Shown here: positions 1 to 12,642 of the stretch, one piece after another
How positions within the stretch are numbered: the stretch's first letter is position 1
Layout: every line of letters starts with the position of its first letter
Notes under the pieces: generated by a model
The model's input: the letters and a program-made list of their open reading frames with translations, nothing else
Databases searched by the model: none
Told to the model about the DNA's origin: nothing
DNA from: Nematostella vectensis
Lineage: Eukaryota; Cnidaria; Anthozoa; Actiniaria; Edwardsiidae
Direction of reading: 5' to 3'
Assembly (NCBI RefSeq): GCF_932526225.1
Contig: NC_064048.1
Coordinates: 583,340 to 647,339 of the forward strand
Length of the DNA stretch: 64,000 nucleotides
Made by a program: the position numbers and the translations under genes

Positions 1-774
1 GTTGATTTTACATTCCTGACGAAGCTGTTGCACAACTCTCTGTTGATGATGAAGATCTGATTCTTTTCTAGAGTTGCTGTACATTGTTGATTCGCTTGCG
101 TTTGTTTTACACTTTCTCGGTTCAAAGGATGCGAGTTTTGGCACTTGCTAGAATCTCTCACACAAACAGGAAATGATCTCGCTTCTCCTGCCCCCATATA
201 TGGGTTCTGACAATCTACTTCCGGTGCGATTCCGACTCAGCAAATATTTTTAAATTATTAAAGGACAATGGTCGGAAGTGACAAGAATAAACTTGAGAAA
301 ATACAAGAAATAAAAAAAAAGATGGGAACCATAAAAAAAAAAAACATTTTTTTAAAGGGAAGGGGACGGCGAAGGCGTCTTGCACTAAGAAATCATAAAC
401 TTTGACTTTAATTTGCCAAAGAACAGCAACAAGTAGCATCTTATTCAGTGCTTATGAATCAGCCAGAAAGCTTTTATGGTGATTCTATAATAAACAATTG
501 CTATAAAAGAATAAATATGAATTCTGAGCTTGACTTGTTTTTGTTGGTCGGTTTTGCCTGTCGGTTGTTGGGCTACCTGTGTGTCCCCCCATCTCGTACC
601 ATTCTTCTCTAGCCAATCACAATCCGCGATACGATCACGTGGTAATCACACGTTCTCGAAGGAAAACAAAGTGTTTTCAGGTTACTAACTCGAAGTAGGA
701 AATTTGTGTCTGAAACTTGCATAAACTCTCTCCCAATGCGGCCACGATTTGGCGAGAAATCGTGGCCGAGTAGA
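1..774. other. Upstream region of the lipase gene, no gene seen
   Basis: No coding segment is supported here. There are A-rich tracts around 310-350. The last 70 bases are an open stretch in frame with the lipase exon and could encode an N-terminal extension from an ATG at 706, but the ATG pair at 775/778 gives a much better signal peptide. The promoter of the lipase gene should lie here, but I see no clear TATA box at a convincing distance. Confidence 0.4.
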
Positions 775-3700
775 ATGATGTTTCCTCTAGTTTTGTTGGC
801 TGGTTTCTGTGCAGTTTGCCATGGGAAACCTTGGGTTAGAGCCCGCGAAGACCCCGAGATCAACATGAACGTGGTATGGCGTAACTTGTACATAGCGGGT
901 TTCTACAATGGATAATGTGATGGGACTATGATGGGACAGTGAAAAACTTTTGTAACTAAGCCCTTATTTCCTGCTTGAATGTTTTTTTTTTCTTGCAGTT
1001 ATTTTTTGTGGATATTCGTTTGTTGTTTGTTATTGTTTTGGGATCCGTAGTTGCACGCTGCATTAATTAAGTAAATCTCTTTTCATTTAAAGCAAATTGC
1101 ACCATTGTTGAAAATTATTTGTTTTTGAGAAATTCTGATTTATGAAGCTTCTAAAATAATTTTGGAAATGCTTTAAATATTTTTATGTTACCCCATTTTT
1201 TAGATCGATTCCCGCATCGCTTTACTAATTTGCATATCCTTAATGTGCCAGTTTTATTTTACCTTTTTACACGCCCCCTTTTGAAACAAAGTACATATTT
1301 CTTGGTCTTTAAAACTACTCACATTATATTTACTTTCTTAAGAGCCAAATGATCCAATACCATGGGTACCCTGTGGAGAACTATGACGTCACTACAAAAG
1401 ATGGCTACATTATATCGATCCAGCGAATACCATTTGGGCAAAACGGCAAGTGCAAGGATTTTCCCAATAAACCAGTGATATTTGTACAGCATGGCTTACT
1501 GTGTTCATCTACAAACTGGGTTGCTAATTTGCCCAATGAGAGCCTGGCCTTTATCCTTGCTGATAATTGCTTTGACGTCTGGCTTGGTAATGTCAGGGGT
1601 AATACCTATGGCATGAGACATGTGAATGTCTCTATTCACTCAGATGCATTCTGGGATTTTAGGTGAGGACGCTAGTGTAACGAACATTACAGTGAAACCT
1701 CTATATAATGATATGGCATGAGAAAAATATAGTTAATTTGAGATTATTTTTCATATATTTTTTATGGTTGACAGGGCGTAAATTGGCATTATTATACTAA
1801 GAGTATAATAATATCAAGAGTGTTGTTGTACCAAGAGAGTCAAAATACCAAATGAATCATTTTACCAGGAGTATCATTTAATCAAGGGTATTGTTTTACC
1901 AAGGCTTCACTGTACAATGGGGTAGGCCCAAAGTGCATGTAGGGAAGGGTAGAGGAGACACAACAGAAAGCAAATGAATTTGTAGTAAACATTATTATGA
2001 TGTAGGCCCATATCAAAGACAAAAACTGTGTAAGGAAGGGGAGGGTGAACACCAAGGAATTCTGTAAAAGAGTGAAAGCATTTCCCTAAATCACAGGGCA
2101 CAAAGGCATTGTGTGCAAGACTAAGGAATTGTGTCGTGTGACTCAGGCATTGTATTGTGTGACTCAGGCATTGTGTCGTGTGACTCAGGCATTGTATTGT
2201 GTGACTCAGGCATTGTGTCGTATGACTAAGGCATTGTATTGTGTGACGAAGGCATTGTGTTGTGTGACAGAGACATTGTGTGCAAGACTTAGGAATTGTG
2301 TTGTGTGACCCCAGAATTGTGTTGTGTGACTCAGGCATTGTGTTGTGTGACTCAGGCATTGTGTCGTGTGATTCAGTCATTGTATTGTGTGACTAAGGCA
2401 TTGTATTGTGTGACGAATGCATTGTGTTGTGTGACAAAGGCATTGTATGCAAGACTTAGGAATTGTGTTGTGTGACCCCGTAATTGTGTTGTGTGACTCA
2501 GGCACTGTGTTGGGTGACTCAGGCATTGTGTTGTGTGACTCAGGCATTGTGTCATGTGACTCAGGCATTGTGTCATGTGACTCCGGCATTGTGTTGTGTG
2601 ACTCCTGAATTGTGTTGTGTGACTCAGGCATTGTGTTGTGTGACTCAGGCATTGTGTTGTGTGACTCGGATAGTGTGTTGTGTGACTAAGGCATTGTGTT
2701 GTGTGACTCAGGCATTGTGTTGTGTGACTCAGGCATTGTGTTGTGTGACTCAGGTATTGTATCGTGTGACTCAGGAATTGTGTTGGGTGACTCAGGCATT
2801 GTGTTGTGTGACTCCAGCATTGTGTTGTGTGACTCCGGAATTGTGTTGTGTGACTCAGGCATTGTGTTGTGTGACTCAGGCATGTTGTGTGATTCGGGAT
2901 GTGTTGTGTGACTCAGGGATTGGGTTGTTTGACTCTGGATGTGTTGTGTGACTCGTGGTGTGTTGTGTGACTCGTGGTGTGTTGTGTCACTTAGGATGTA
3001 TTGACCAGCAGGGTCATAGCAAGGGATTGGGCTGTAGGGTCATGTGTAGTTTCCCAATATGACGAGAATAAGGCCCGTAGGGGCATGGATATACCTCCAG
3101 CCTACTGGCCTGTGTACTATTGGCTGTTAAAAAACAAAAAATTATAATGGCAATGAAAATAGAAATGATTACAATAATGATAATAATTGTGTTTACTTCA
3201 CTATCCCTTGCAGTCCATTCATGGACTGACTTACAGATAGGTCAGCCTTTTAATTATAAAAAAATGAACAAGAAATTGTATAATTAATGAAAAATTATGT
3301 TAAACTTTTATTTTGTATTTATTTTACAATCATCAGCTGGGATGAATTTTCAAAGTATGATCTCACAGCAATGATTGACAAGGCCCTAAAAGTGTCAAAT
3401 GTACCCTCTCTCTACTATGCTGGCCATTCCCAGGGGACAATGATGATGTTTGCCGAATCATCCTGCAACAAAGATCTTGCGAGTAAGATAAAAGCACACT
3501 TCGCTCTGGGTCCTGTGACAACAATTGGACACATTGAGAGTCCCATCAAATATTTGGCAAACTTTGTTCCAGAAGTAGAGGTTTGTAAATAGGGATAGCA
3601 TTTATCTTATAAAGTCTGTGGTATTTCCAGACCCCCCCCCCCCTTTTTTCCCCTAAACCCTCCCCTAACCCTTCAAATTTTGATATTAATATATATGTAG

Positions 3701-6700
3701 CTACAGCAGCCATTATTTTATATGCAAAATGGTTTACAATCTGACCCTTCTACCGTACATGAGGAATGTTGCGCCAAGAAAGCATAGGGAATTGGTTTGG
3801 TTTTGGCTAGATTACTAACTCAGATATTTGTGTGCACTGCAGGCAATGACATCTGTTGTTCACCTGAATAAATAAAACACTGTAGTAATTGTTTAATGTC
3901 TGACATCAGTTATTACTGACTACTCAAAGATATTGAGTGCCAACCCGAAAAAGTGCAGACAGAATATGGAAACACAGAGCATGCCTGATCTTTAATTATA
4001 GCTGAGTTCATTTTGCATCAGTGGTAGTTTATATGATTTGATTTTTTAGCCAGGGAGAAAATGCCATTGAAACCACATTCTTATGTTGTGCACAGAGAAA
4101 TTTTGTCAGACACTTTATAGGAGAATAGATTATTAACTCTCCATTTGTCTTTTAAGGATCTGTTCAAGATATTTGGTATCCATGACTTCCTGCCGAATAA
4201 TGAGATCATGAGAATACTAGCTGTTCTTTTCTGTGAGCCACTTGGGATTCGCGATGTCTGTTCTGATGTCATCTTCATTCTAGACGGCTTTGATCAATCA
4301 CAACTCAACATGGTAATGTAGCATTGAGTGTGATAGCTCAGTTGTACTAGCCTGTAAGCAGGCTCTTTAGCAGGGCAACTAGGAAATACAGTAAGTGTTT
4401 CGGAAGGAATAAGGAGACCCTGGAAAAAGGTATTTTCAAGCTAACCCTATAGAGCAGGCTACTGTTTTACTCACTTTGTTCAGAGGATCCAGGGTTCAAT
4501 TGGTTATATTACTTGATTGGTATTTTCTAGATGTTCTACTTTCATTGAGATGACTTCCCAAGAAGCTCTATACATTTTTGTTATACATTCTGCTTAATAT
4601 TTACTAAACACTATTAACAAAAAAGCATTGAGAGCACCCTGAAAATACAGCTTACAGTAATTTTGTGAGCAAGTTTAAAATTAGGGCAACTATTTGCTAT
4701 CCCTTACTACCCTTATTGTTAGATTTGAAGAGAAAAAAGCAGTAGACAACTAAAAATGCAGAGTAGAAAGGTGGTGTTTATCTTCCTGCTACATCTGACT
4801 ATTTACTCAAAACGAAATGTGTAGTAGCTTTCCTGGGCCAGGTTTCGAGAAAGCAGGCTAACAGGTAAATGGCAAAGGCGGATCTAGCTTTTCGCTAAAT
4901 GGGGGTTTGGCTCAGTGACAAAAGGAGGGGGAATTTCTTTTGTTACATTTGCTTTCTGGCAGCCAAAAGGGGGGTTAAAACCCCCTAAACCCTCCCCCTA
5001 GATTCACAACTGAATGCAAACTAAGGGGTGAATATGCCCTTTTTATCCAATCAAATGTTGATATAGCTGTATTAAACTGCTTTCTAGGAAACAGCCCCTG
5101 TTCTCTTTCTCCATTCCATGTCTCAACCCCCTCCCCTCTCCTTTATAGCTTTCTTAGGTAGACTTTTTTTATAAGGTTCGTTTACTAGAGAGTTTAGATT
5201 CCGCTTGTGTTGTTAGCTTGGTGAAAATTCCAAAAGTTATGCTGCACAATTACTTGAGCCTCCACCCATAATGGTTAAAGGGTGGCCTATAGAATATAAA
5301 CAGCAAATATAAAAACTTTACCCTCAGTCCCCCCTCCTGATTTTTGTTTACAGACAAGACTTCCAGTATACATATCACATACACCAGCTGGGACTTCAGT
5401 CAAGAATATGATCCACTATGCCCAGGTAAGTACACCATAACAAGGGTCTGTGCTTAATAGCAGGATCTGCCAAGTAGGGGGGGGCACCATCGTTAACCTG
5501 GAAAAAGTGTGAATTGAGATAGTGAGAAAATACCCACATTGTGTCGGTCAAAGACTGGTGCATGGACCTGTCAGTGCCTGTCAGTGGACCCCCCGGCCTG
5601 AAGTGTAGAAGCTTTTTGTGTATAATCACATACACACAATCTGACATCAAAGGTGTCTGGTCAACCATGATTAGACTCATGATGAAACCTTTGCACACAT
5701 TTGTAGGTACGTAGAATTAGTATTGTGAACTTTCCTATAAATTGCACCTCATTATAATGTTATTATATTTTTCCTTTGATTGTTTGTACAGTAGTGCACA
5801 GTCCTTCTCCAGGACTCATGTCTTTATACTTTTATAAGGTTTATTGCATACTGCTAAATAAATAAGTCCTGTATATTTTTAATGGCAAAAATAGGAACCA
5901 TTTTTTTTTACAATCGGGGCCTTAAATTTAATGGTTAAAATAAATTGACACATACGGTACATGTTTTACAGATGTACAAGTCTAAGAAGTTTGAGATGTA
6001 TGATTATGGAAAAGATAATATGAAACGTTATGGCCAGGTATGTACATTGGTGATAGATGTTGGGCTCCCTGTGTAGGTATGTACATTCGTGATATATGTT
6101 AGGCTCCCTGTGTAGGTATGTACATTGATGATAGATGTTGGGCTCTCTGTGTAGGTAAGTACATTGGTGATAGATGTTGGGCTCCCTGTGTAGGTATGTA
6201 CATTGGTGATAGATGTTGGGCTCCCTGTGTGGGTATGTGCTTTGGTGATAGACGTTGGGCTCCCTGTGTGGGTATGTGCTTTGGTGAAAGATGTTGGACC
6301 CCCTGTGTATGTATGTACTTTGGTGATAGATGTTGGGCTCCCTGTGTGGGTATGTGCTTTGTTGAAAGATGTTGGGCCCCCTCTGTATGTATGTACTTTG
6401 GTGATAGATGTCGGGCTCCCTGTGCAGGTATGCGCTTTGGTTATAGATGCTGGGCTCCCTGTGTATGTATGTACTTTGGTGAAAGATGTTGGACTCCTTG
6501 TGTATGTATGTACTTTTATGATAGATTTTGGGCTCCCTGTGTAGGTATATGATTCGGTGATAGATGTTGGGCTACTTGTGTAGGTATAAGCTTTGGTGAT
6601 AGATGTTGGGCTCCCTGTGTAGGTATGTGCTTTGATGGTAGATGTTGGACTCCCTGTGTAGGTCGTGCTTTTGTGCTCCCTGTGTAGGTATGGGCCTTGG

Positions 6701-9700
6701 TTTTAGATGTTGGGCTCCCTTTGTAGGTATGGGCCTGGGTTTTAGATTTTGGGCTCTCTGTGTAGGTATGGGCCTTGGTTTTAGATGTTGGGCTCTCTAT
6801 GTAGGTATGGGCCTTGGTGATAGATGTTGGGCTCCCTGTGTAGGTATGGGCCTTGGTTTTAGATGTTGGGCTCCCTGTGAGGGTTTGTGCCTTGTGCCTT
6901 GGCACATAAACAAGAATGGTACAACTTTCCACACCTGTACTGCTTTTATTTACGCTTGTTTGTTTATTTCAGACCTGTAATGCTCTTATTTACGCTTGTT
7001 TGTTTATTCCAGACCTGTAATGCTCTTATTTATGCTTTTTTGTTTATTCCAGACCTGTAATGCTCTTATTTACGCTTGTTTGTTTATTCCAGACCTGTAA
7101 TGCTCTTTTTTTTTTGCTTGTTTGTTTATTCCACACCTGTAATGCTCTTATTTACGCTTGTTTGTTTATTCCACACCTGTAATGCTCTTATTTACGCTTG
7201 TTTGTTTATTCCAAACCTGTACTGCTTTTATTTACGCTTGTTTGTTTATTCCAGACCTGTAATGCTCTTATTTACGCTTGTTTGTTTATTCCAGACCTGT
7301 AATGCTCTTATTTATGCTTTTTTGTTTATTCCAGACCTGTAATGCTCTTATTTACGCTTTTTATTTATTCCAGACCTGTAATGCTCTTATTTACGCTTGT
7401 TTGTTTATTCCACACCTGTAATGCTCTTATTTACGCTTGTTTGTTTATTCCACACCTGTAATGCTCTTATTTACTCTTGTTTGTTTATTCCACACCTGTA
7501 ATGCTCTTATTTATGCTTGTTTGTTTATTCCAGACCTGTAATGCTCTTATTTACGCTTGTTTGTTTATTCCACACCTGTACTGCTCTTTTTTTTTGCTTG
7601 TTTGTTTATTCCAGACCTGTACTGCTCTTATTTACGCTTGTTTGTTTATTCCAGACCTGTAATGCTCTTATTTACGCTTGTTTGTTTATTCCACACCTGT
7701 AATGCTCTTATTTACGCTTGTTTGTTTATTCCACTCCTGAAATGCCCTTATTTACGCTTGTTTGTTTATTCCAGACCTGTCATGCCCTTATTTACGCTTG
7801 TTTGTTTATTCAAGACATGTCATGCTTTTATTTACGCTTGTTTGTTTATTCCACACCTGTAATGCTCTTATTTACGCTTGTTTGTTTATTCCAGACCTGT
7901 AATGCTCTTATTTATGCTTGTTTGTTTATTCAAGACCTGTCATGCTCTTATTTACGCTTGTTTGTTTATTCCACACCTGTAATGCTCTTATTTACGCTTG
8001 TTTATTTATTCCAGACCTGTACTGCTCTTATTTACGCTTGTTTGTTTATTCAAGACCAGTAATGCTCTTTTTTACGCTTGTTTGTTTATTCCACACCTGT
8101 AATGCTCTTATTTACGCTTGTTTGTTTATTCCACTCCTGAAATGCTCTTATTTACGCTTGTTTGTTTATTCCAGACCTGTACTGCTCTTATTTAGGCTGT
8201 TTTGTTTATTCCAGACCTTTAATGCTCTTATTCGAGCTAGTTTGTTTATTCTACACCTGTAATGCTCTTATTTACGCTTGTTTGTTTATTCCAGACCAGT
8301 AATGCTCTTATTTACGCTTGTTTGTTTATTCCAAACCTGTACTGCTTTTATTTACGCTTGTTTGTTTATTCCAGACCTGTAATGCTCTTATTTACGCTTG
8401 TTTGTTTATTCCACACCTGTAATGCTCTTATTTACGCTTGTTTGTTTATTCCAGACCTGTACTGCTTTTATTTACGCTTGTGTGTTTATTCCAGACCTGT
8501 AATGCTCTTATTTACGCTTGTTTGTTTATTCCAGACCTGTAATGCTCTTATTTATGCTTTTTTGTTTATTCCAGACCTGTAATGCTCTTATTTACGCTTG
8601 TTTGTTTATTCCACACCTGTACTGCTCTTTTTTTTTGCTTGTTTGTTTATTCCAGACCTGTACTGCTCTTATTTACGCTTGTTTGTTTATTCCAGACCTG
8701 TAATGCTCTTATTTACGCTTGTTTGTTTATTCCACACCTGTAATGCTCTTATTTACGCTTGTTTGTTTATTCCACTCCTGAAATGCCCTTATTTACGCTT
8801 GTTTGTTTATTCCAGACCTGTCATGCCCTTATTTACGCTTGTTTGTTTATTCAAGACATGTCATGCTTTTATTTACGCTTGTTTGTTTATTCCACACCTG
8901 TAATGCTCTTATTTACGCTTGTTTGTTTATTCCAGACCTGTAATGCTCTTATTTACGCTTGTTTGTTTATTCAAGACCTGTCATGCTCTTATTTACGCTT
9001 GTTTGTTTATTCCACACCTGTAATGCTCTTATTTACGCTTGTTTATTTATTCCAGACCTGTACTGCTCTTATTTACGCTTGTTTGTTTATTCAAGACCAG
9101 TAATGCTCTTTTTTACGCTTGTTTGTTTATTCCACACCTGTAATGCTCTTATTTACGCTTGTTTGTTTATTCCACTCCTGAAATGCTCTTATTTACGCTT
9201 GTTTGTTTATTCCAGACCTGTACTGCTCTTATTTACGCTGTTTTGTTTATTCCAGACCTTTAATGATCTTATTCGAGCTAGTTTGTTTATTCCACACCTG
9301 TAATGCTCTTATTTACGCTTGTTTGTTTATTCCAGACCAGTAATGCTCTTATTTACGCTTGTTTGTTTATTCCAAACCTGTACTGCTTTTATTTACGCTT
9401 GTTTGTTTATTCCAGACCTGTAATGCTCTTATTTACGCTTGTTTGTTTATTCCAGACCTGTAATGCTCTTATTTATGCTTTTTTGTTTATTCCAGACCTG
9501 TAATGCTCTTATTTACGCTTGTTTGTTTATTCCAGACCTGTAATGCTCTTATTTACGCTTGTTTGTTTATTCAACACCTGTACTGCTTTTTTTTTTTGCT
9601 TGTTTGTTTATTCCACACCTGTAATGCTCTTATTTATGCTTGTTTGTTTATTCCAGACCTGTAATGCTCTTATTTACGCCTGTTTGTTTATTCCACACCT

Positions 9701-11879
9701 GTACTGCTCTTTTTTTTTTGCTTGTTTGTTTATTCCAGACCTGTACTGCTCTTATTTACGCTTGTTTGTTTATTCCAGACCTGTAATGCTCTTATTTACG
9801 CTTGTTTGTTTATTCCACACCTGTAATGCTCTTATTTACGCTTGTTTGTTTATTCCACTCCTGAAATGCTCTTATTTACGCTTGTTTGTTTATTCCAGAC
9901 CTGTCATGCCCTTATTTACGCTTGTTTGTTTATTCAAGACATGTCATGCTTTTATTTACGCTTGTTTGTTTATTCCACACCTGTAATGCTCTTATTTACG
10001 CTTGTTTGTTTATTCCAGACCTGTAATGCTCTTATTTACGCTTGTTTGTTTATTCAACACCTGTCATGCTCTTATTTACGCTTGTTTGTTTATTCCACAC
10101 CTGTAATGCTCTTATTTACGCTTGTTTATTTATTCCAGACCTGTACTGCTCTTATTTACGCTTTTTTGTTTATTCCAGATCTGTAATGCTCTTATTCGAG
10201 CTAGTTTGTTTATTCCACACCTGTAATGCTCTTATTTACGCTTGTTTGTTTATTCCAGACCTGAAATGCTCTTATTTACGCTTGTTTGTTTATTCCACAC
10301 CTGTAATGCTCTTATTTACGCTTGTTTGTTTATTCCACTCCTGAAATGCTCTTTTTTACGCTTGTTTGTTTATTCCAGACCTGTCATGCCCTTATTTACG
10401 CTTGTTTGTTTATTCAAGACATGTCATGCTTTTATTTACGCTTGTTTGTTTATTCCACACCTGTAATGCTCTTATTTACGCTTGTTTGTTTATTCCAGAC
10501 CTGTAATGCTCTTATTTACGCTTGTTTGTTTATTCAAGACCTGTCATGCTCTTATTTACGCTTGTTTGTTTATTCCACACCTGTAATGCTCTTATTTACG
10601 CTTGTTTATTTATTCCAGACCTGTACTGCTCTTATTTACGCTTGTTTGTTTATTCAAGACCAGTAATGCTCTTTTTTACGCTTGTTTGTTTATTCCACAC
10701 CTGTAATGCTCTTATTTACGCTTGTTTGTTTATTCCACTCCTGAAATGCTTTTATTTACTCTTGTTTGTTTATTCCAGACCTGTACTGCTCTTATTTACG
10801 CTGTTTTGTTTATTCCAGACCTTTAATGCTCTTATTCAAGCTAGTTTGTTTATTCCACACCGGTAATGCTCTTATTTACGCTTGTTTGTTTATTCCAGAC
10901 CAGTAATGCTCTTATTTTTGCTTGTTTGTTTATTCCAGACCTGTAATGCTCTTATTTACGCTTGTTTGTTCATTCCAGACCTGTAATGCTCTTATGTACG
11001 CTTGTTTGTTTATTTTGTTTATGAAATATGGATTCTCTAAGTGCAACCTGGATCACCAAGCACGACAATTTGGGCTTTTTGTATTTATTTTTATTTCAAA
11101 TAGGTTAATATTTTTTTCCAACCCTAGAAAGGAAAACGGACACTTTTTCACTCTCTGTTTTGTTTGGATGAATTGTGGCTCCCAGAGACAAAAATACCGA
11201 TGGAGTCTAAGCTAGCGAAAGTGAATTTTTCTGTTTCGTTTTTTCTTTTTGGTATTTTACTTAGACGACATTGTTTTTCAATTTGCTGAAGCTTATTTGA
11301 AATAAGACTGGGCTCAGAGAATACAAGTGTCGGAACCCGCTGGGCTTCATAGGTACCAAATGAATAAGTAAATGAGTGTAAATAAAATTGAGTATCAGGA
11401 TTCGGCTATTTATACTTACATACCCGTGAGCCACTGTGGTTTGCGACACATGGGTTGGGAAATGCAACATTATTTTAAACCGAAAGTAGTCTGCCCTGAA
11501 GAAATCAGAGTCGATTACCAGTCTTTGGTGCATTGTATTTATTCTCCTGGTTTACGATCACCATCTATTTGGGCCTTTTGTATTGATTCTTATTTGAAAT
11601 CAATGTATCACTAATACCCCATATTTTCAGAACACTCCGCCTCAGTACAACATCTCCGCTATCACAGTGCCAACCATGCTATACTGGGGCGGCAACGATT
11701 GGCTGGCAGATCCTGATGACGTCAGCCTACTAATGAAGGCCCTGCCCCCAAAGACTCTGATTGACAACAAGGAGCTGAAGGCGTGGCAGCACTTAGATTT
11801 CATCTGGGGTCTGGATGCTGCCGAGCTTGTGTATGATGACATAATCACGCGGATCAAGAAAATGGAGGGCATTTATTAG
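775..11879 (+). CDS. Acid/gastric-type lipase (AB-hydrolase lipase family), 7 exons
   Basis: Secreted or lysosomal triglyceride/cholesteryl-ester hydrolase of the gastric/lysosomal acid lipase family. Exons: 775-873, 1343-1662, 3337-3580, 4157-4312, 5354-5425, 5972-6037, 11631-11879. All introns are GT-AG, the phases agree and the frame stays open, giving about 401 residues, the usual family length. ATG 775 is chosen because MMFPLVLLAGFCAVCHG is a good signal peptide; ATG 706 is in frame but would put 23 polar residues in front. Exon 2 carries the oxyanion-loop HGLL region and the RGNTYG motif. Exon 3 carries the nucleophile elbow GHSQG (Ser about 171). Exon 7 carries GGND (Asp about 342) and HLDFIWG (His about 373), completing the triad. 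No break is seen. Intron 2 holds a 21-bp minisatellite and intron 6 (5.6 kb) two arrays; introns 1, 3, 4 and 5 show nothing else. Family assignment is firm; the compartment is inferred. Confidence 0.93.
2098..2998. repeat. 21-bp minisatellite in lipase intron 2
   Basis: About 40 diverged copies of a 21-bp unit of the type gtgactcaggcattgtgttg. The unit length is a multiple of three and lacks stops in some frames, so long heptapeptide open frames (CVTQALC-like on +, PESHNTM-like on -) appear on both strands; these are by-products, not genes. The array starts about 440 bases after the intron donor, unlike the arrays that abut donors elsewhere in the window. Confidence 0.9.
6038..6900. repeat. 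39-bp minisatellite starting exactly at the lipase exon 6 donor
   Basis: About 22 copies of a 39-bp unit. The first unit begins with the GT of the real splice donor (exon ...GGCCAG|gtatgtacattggtgat) and each unit ends ...ccctgtgtag, immediately followed by the next gtatgt. Every intact unit therefore holds a full donor-like GTATGT preceded by TAG, so each junction is AG|GTATGT. Read on from exon 6, the TAG is in frame, so any retained unit would terminate translation. Variation increases toward the 3' end, where units become gtatgggccttggt. Confidence 0.92.
6928..11012. repeat. 40-bp minisatellite with acceptor-like units, lipase intron 6
   Basis: About 100 copies of a 40-bp unit running acctgtaatgctcttattta then cgcttgtttgtttattccag. 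Most units end in a pyrimidine-rich tttattccag or ttcaag, resembling 3' splice sites; a variant, ttccacacc, lacks the AG. A higher-order period is visible: the block from about 7557 to 8260 recurs with a shift of 1041 bases (for example 7718 to 8759 and 7918 to 8959), including private variants such as ctcctgaaatgccctt. The array ends about 620 bases before the true acceptor at 11630. Confidence 0.93.
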
Positions 11880-12084
11880 AGGCAGGCCTGCTTTGAATGT
11901 GGTTGTGTGCCGTTTTGTAACTGTCGTGACTTTTGTGTTACACTGTCGCGTGACGTTGTGTGACTGTCGTGATTTTTTGTGACTGTTGTGTGACTGTCGT
12001 GAACGTTGTTTAACACTGCCGTTTTGTGACTTCAATACCTTTGGTCCCATCCATATGTGATCGCAAGAAGGCAGTAGTGCATCT

Positions 12085-12642
12085 TTGCACACGACACCGG
12101 ATGTTCAACATCCGTGGTGTAACATCGGTGGTGCAATGACACTTGTGCAACAACACTGCTGCAAAATTATTATCGTTTGACGTAATGTTGATTATTTTTT
12201 ATTCAAATTGGTGGCGCTATTTAGTATTACAATTACAACCGAAAATACGTCTAAAGAAGTGAAGCGAAGTGTTTTAACCTTTTTATCTCAAATGACGACT
12301 TTGTAAAAACTGTAAACTGTTTGAAGCTGTGATGATTTGTATTGGAAATGCAAAAACCGAAAAAGTGTGCATTCTTGCACACGACACAGGATGTTCCAAC
12401 ATCAGTGGTGCAATAACACTTGTGCAACAACACTGCTGCAAAATTATTATCGTTTGAGGTAATTTTGACTATTTTTTATTCAAATTGGTGGCGCTATTTA
12501 GTATTACAATTACAACCGAAAATACGTATAAAGAAGTGAAGCGAAGTGTTTTAACCTTTTTATCTCAAATGACGACTTTGTGAAAACTGTAAACTGTTTG
12601 AAGCTGTGATAATTTGTATTGAAAATGCAAAAACCGAAAAAG
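12085..12642. repeat. Tandem duplication of about 285 bp downstream of the lipase gene
   Basis: Two nearly identical copies, about 12085-12366 and 12375-12642, offset by 290 bases. Both start with ttgcacacgacac and end with caaaaaccgaaaaag. Neither encodes a recognisable product. It lies about 200 bases past the lipase stop, so it may include the 3' UTR or polyadenylation region, although no AATAAA is seen near the stop. A few substitutions separate the copies, so the duplication is fairly recent. Confidence 0.85.

Noticed and set aside
1907..2951. Long open frames of heptapeptide repeats (CVTQALC-like and PESHNTM-like)
   Set aside because: They are frame by-products of a 21-bp minisatellite inside lipase intron 2, with no start context or domain.
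4081..4278. 65-codon antisense frame
   Set aside because: Antisense shadow of lipase exon 4.
6118..6980. Cys/Gly-rich open frames on both strands
   Set aside because: Produced by the 39-bp intronic repeat; the period of 13 codons explains the pattern.
7076..11215. Many overlapping membrane-protein-like frames (LFVYSRPVMLLFTLVCLFQTC type)
   Set aside because: The hydrophobic look comes from the T-rich 40-bp repeat; the same peptide recurs in shifted frames and it lies inside an intron.
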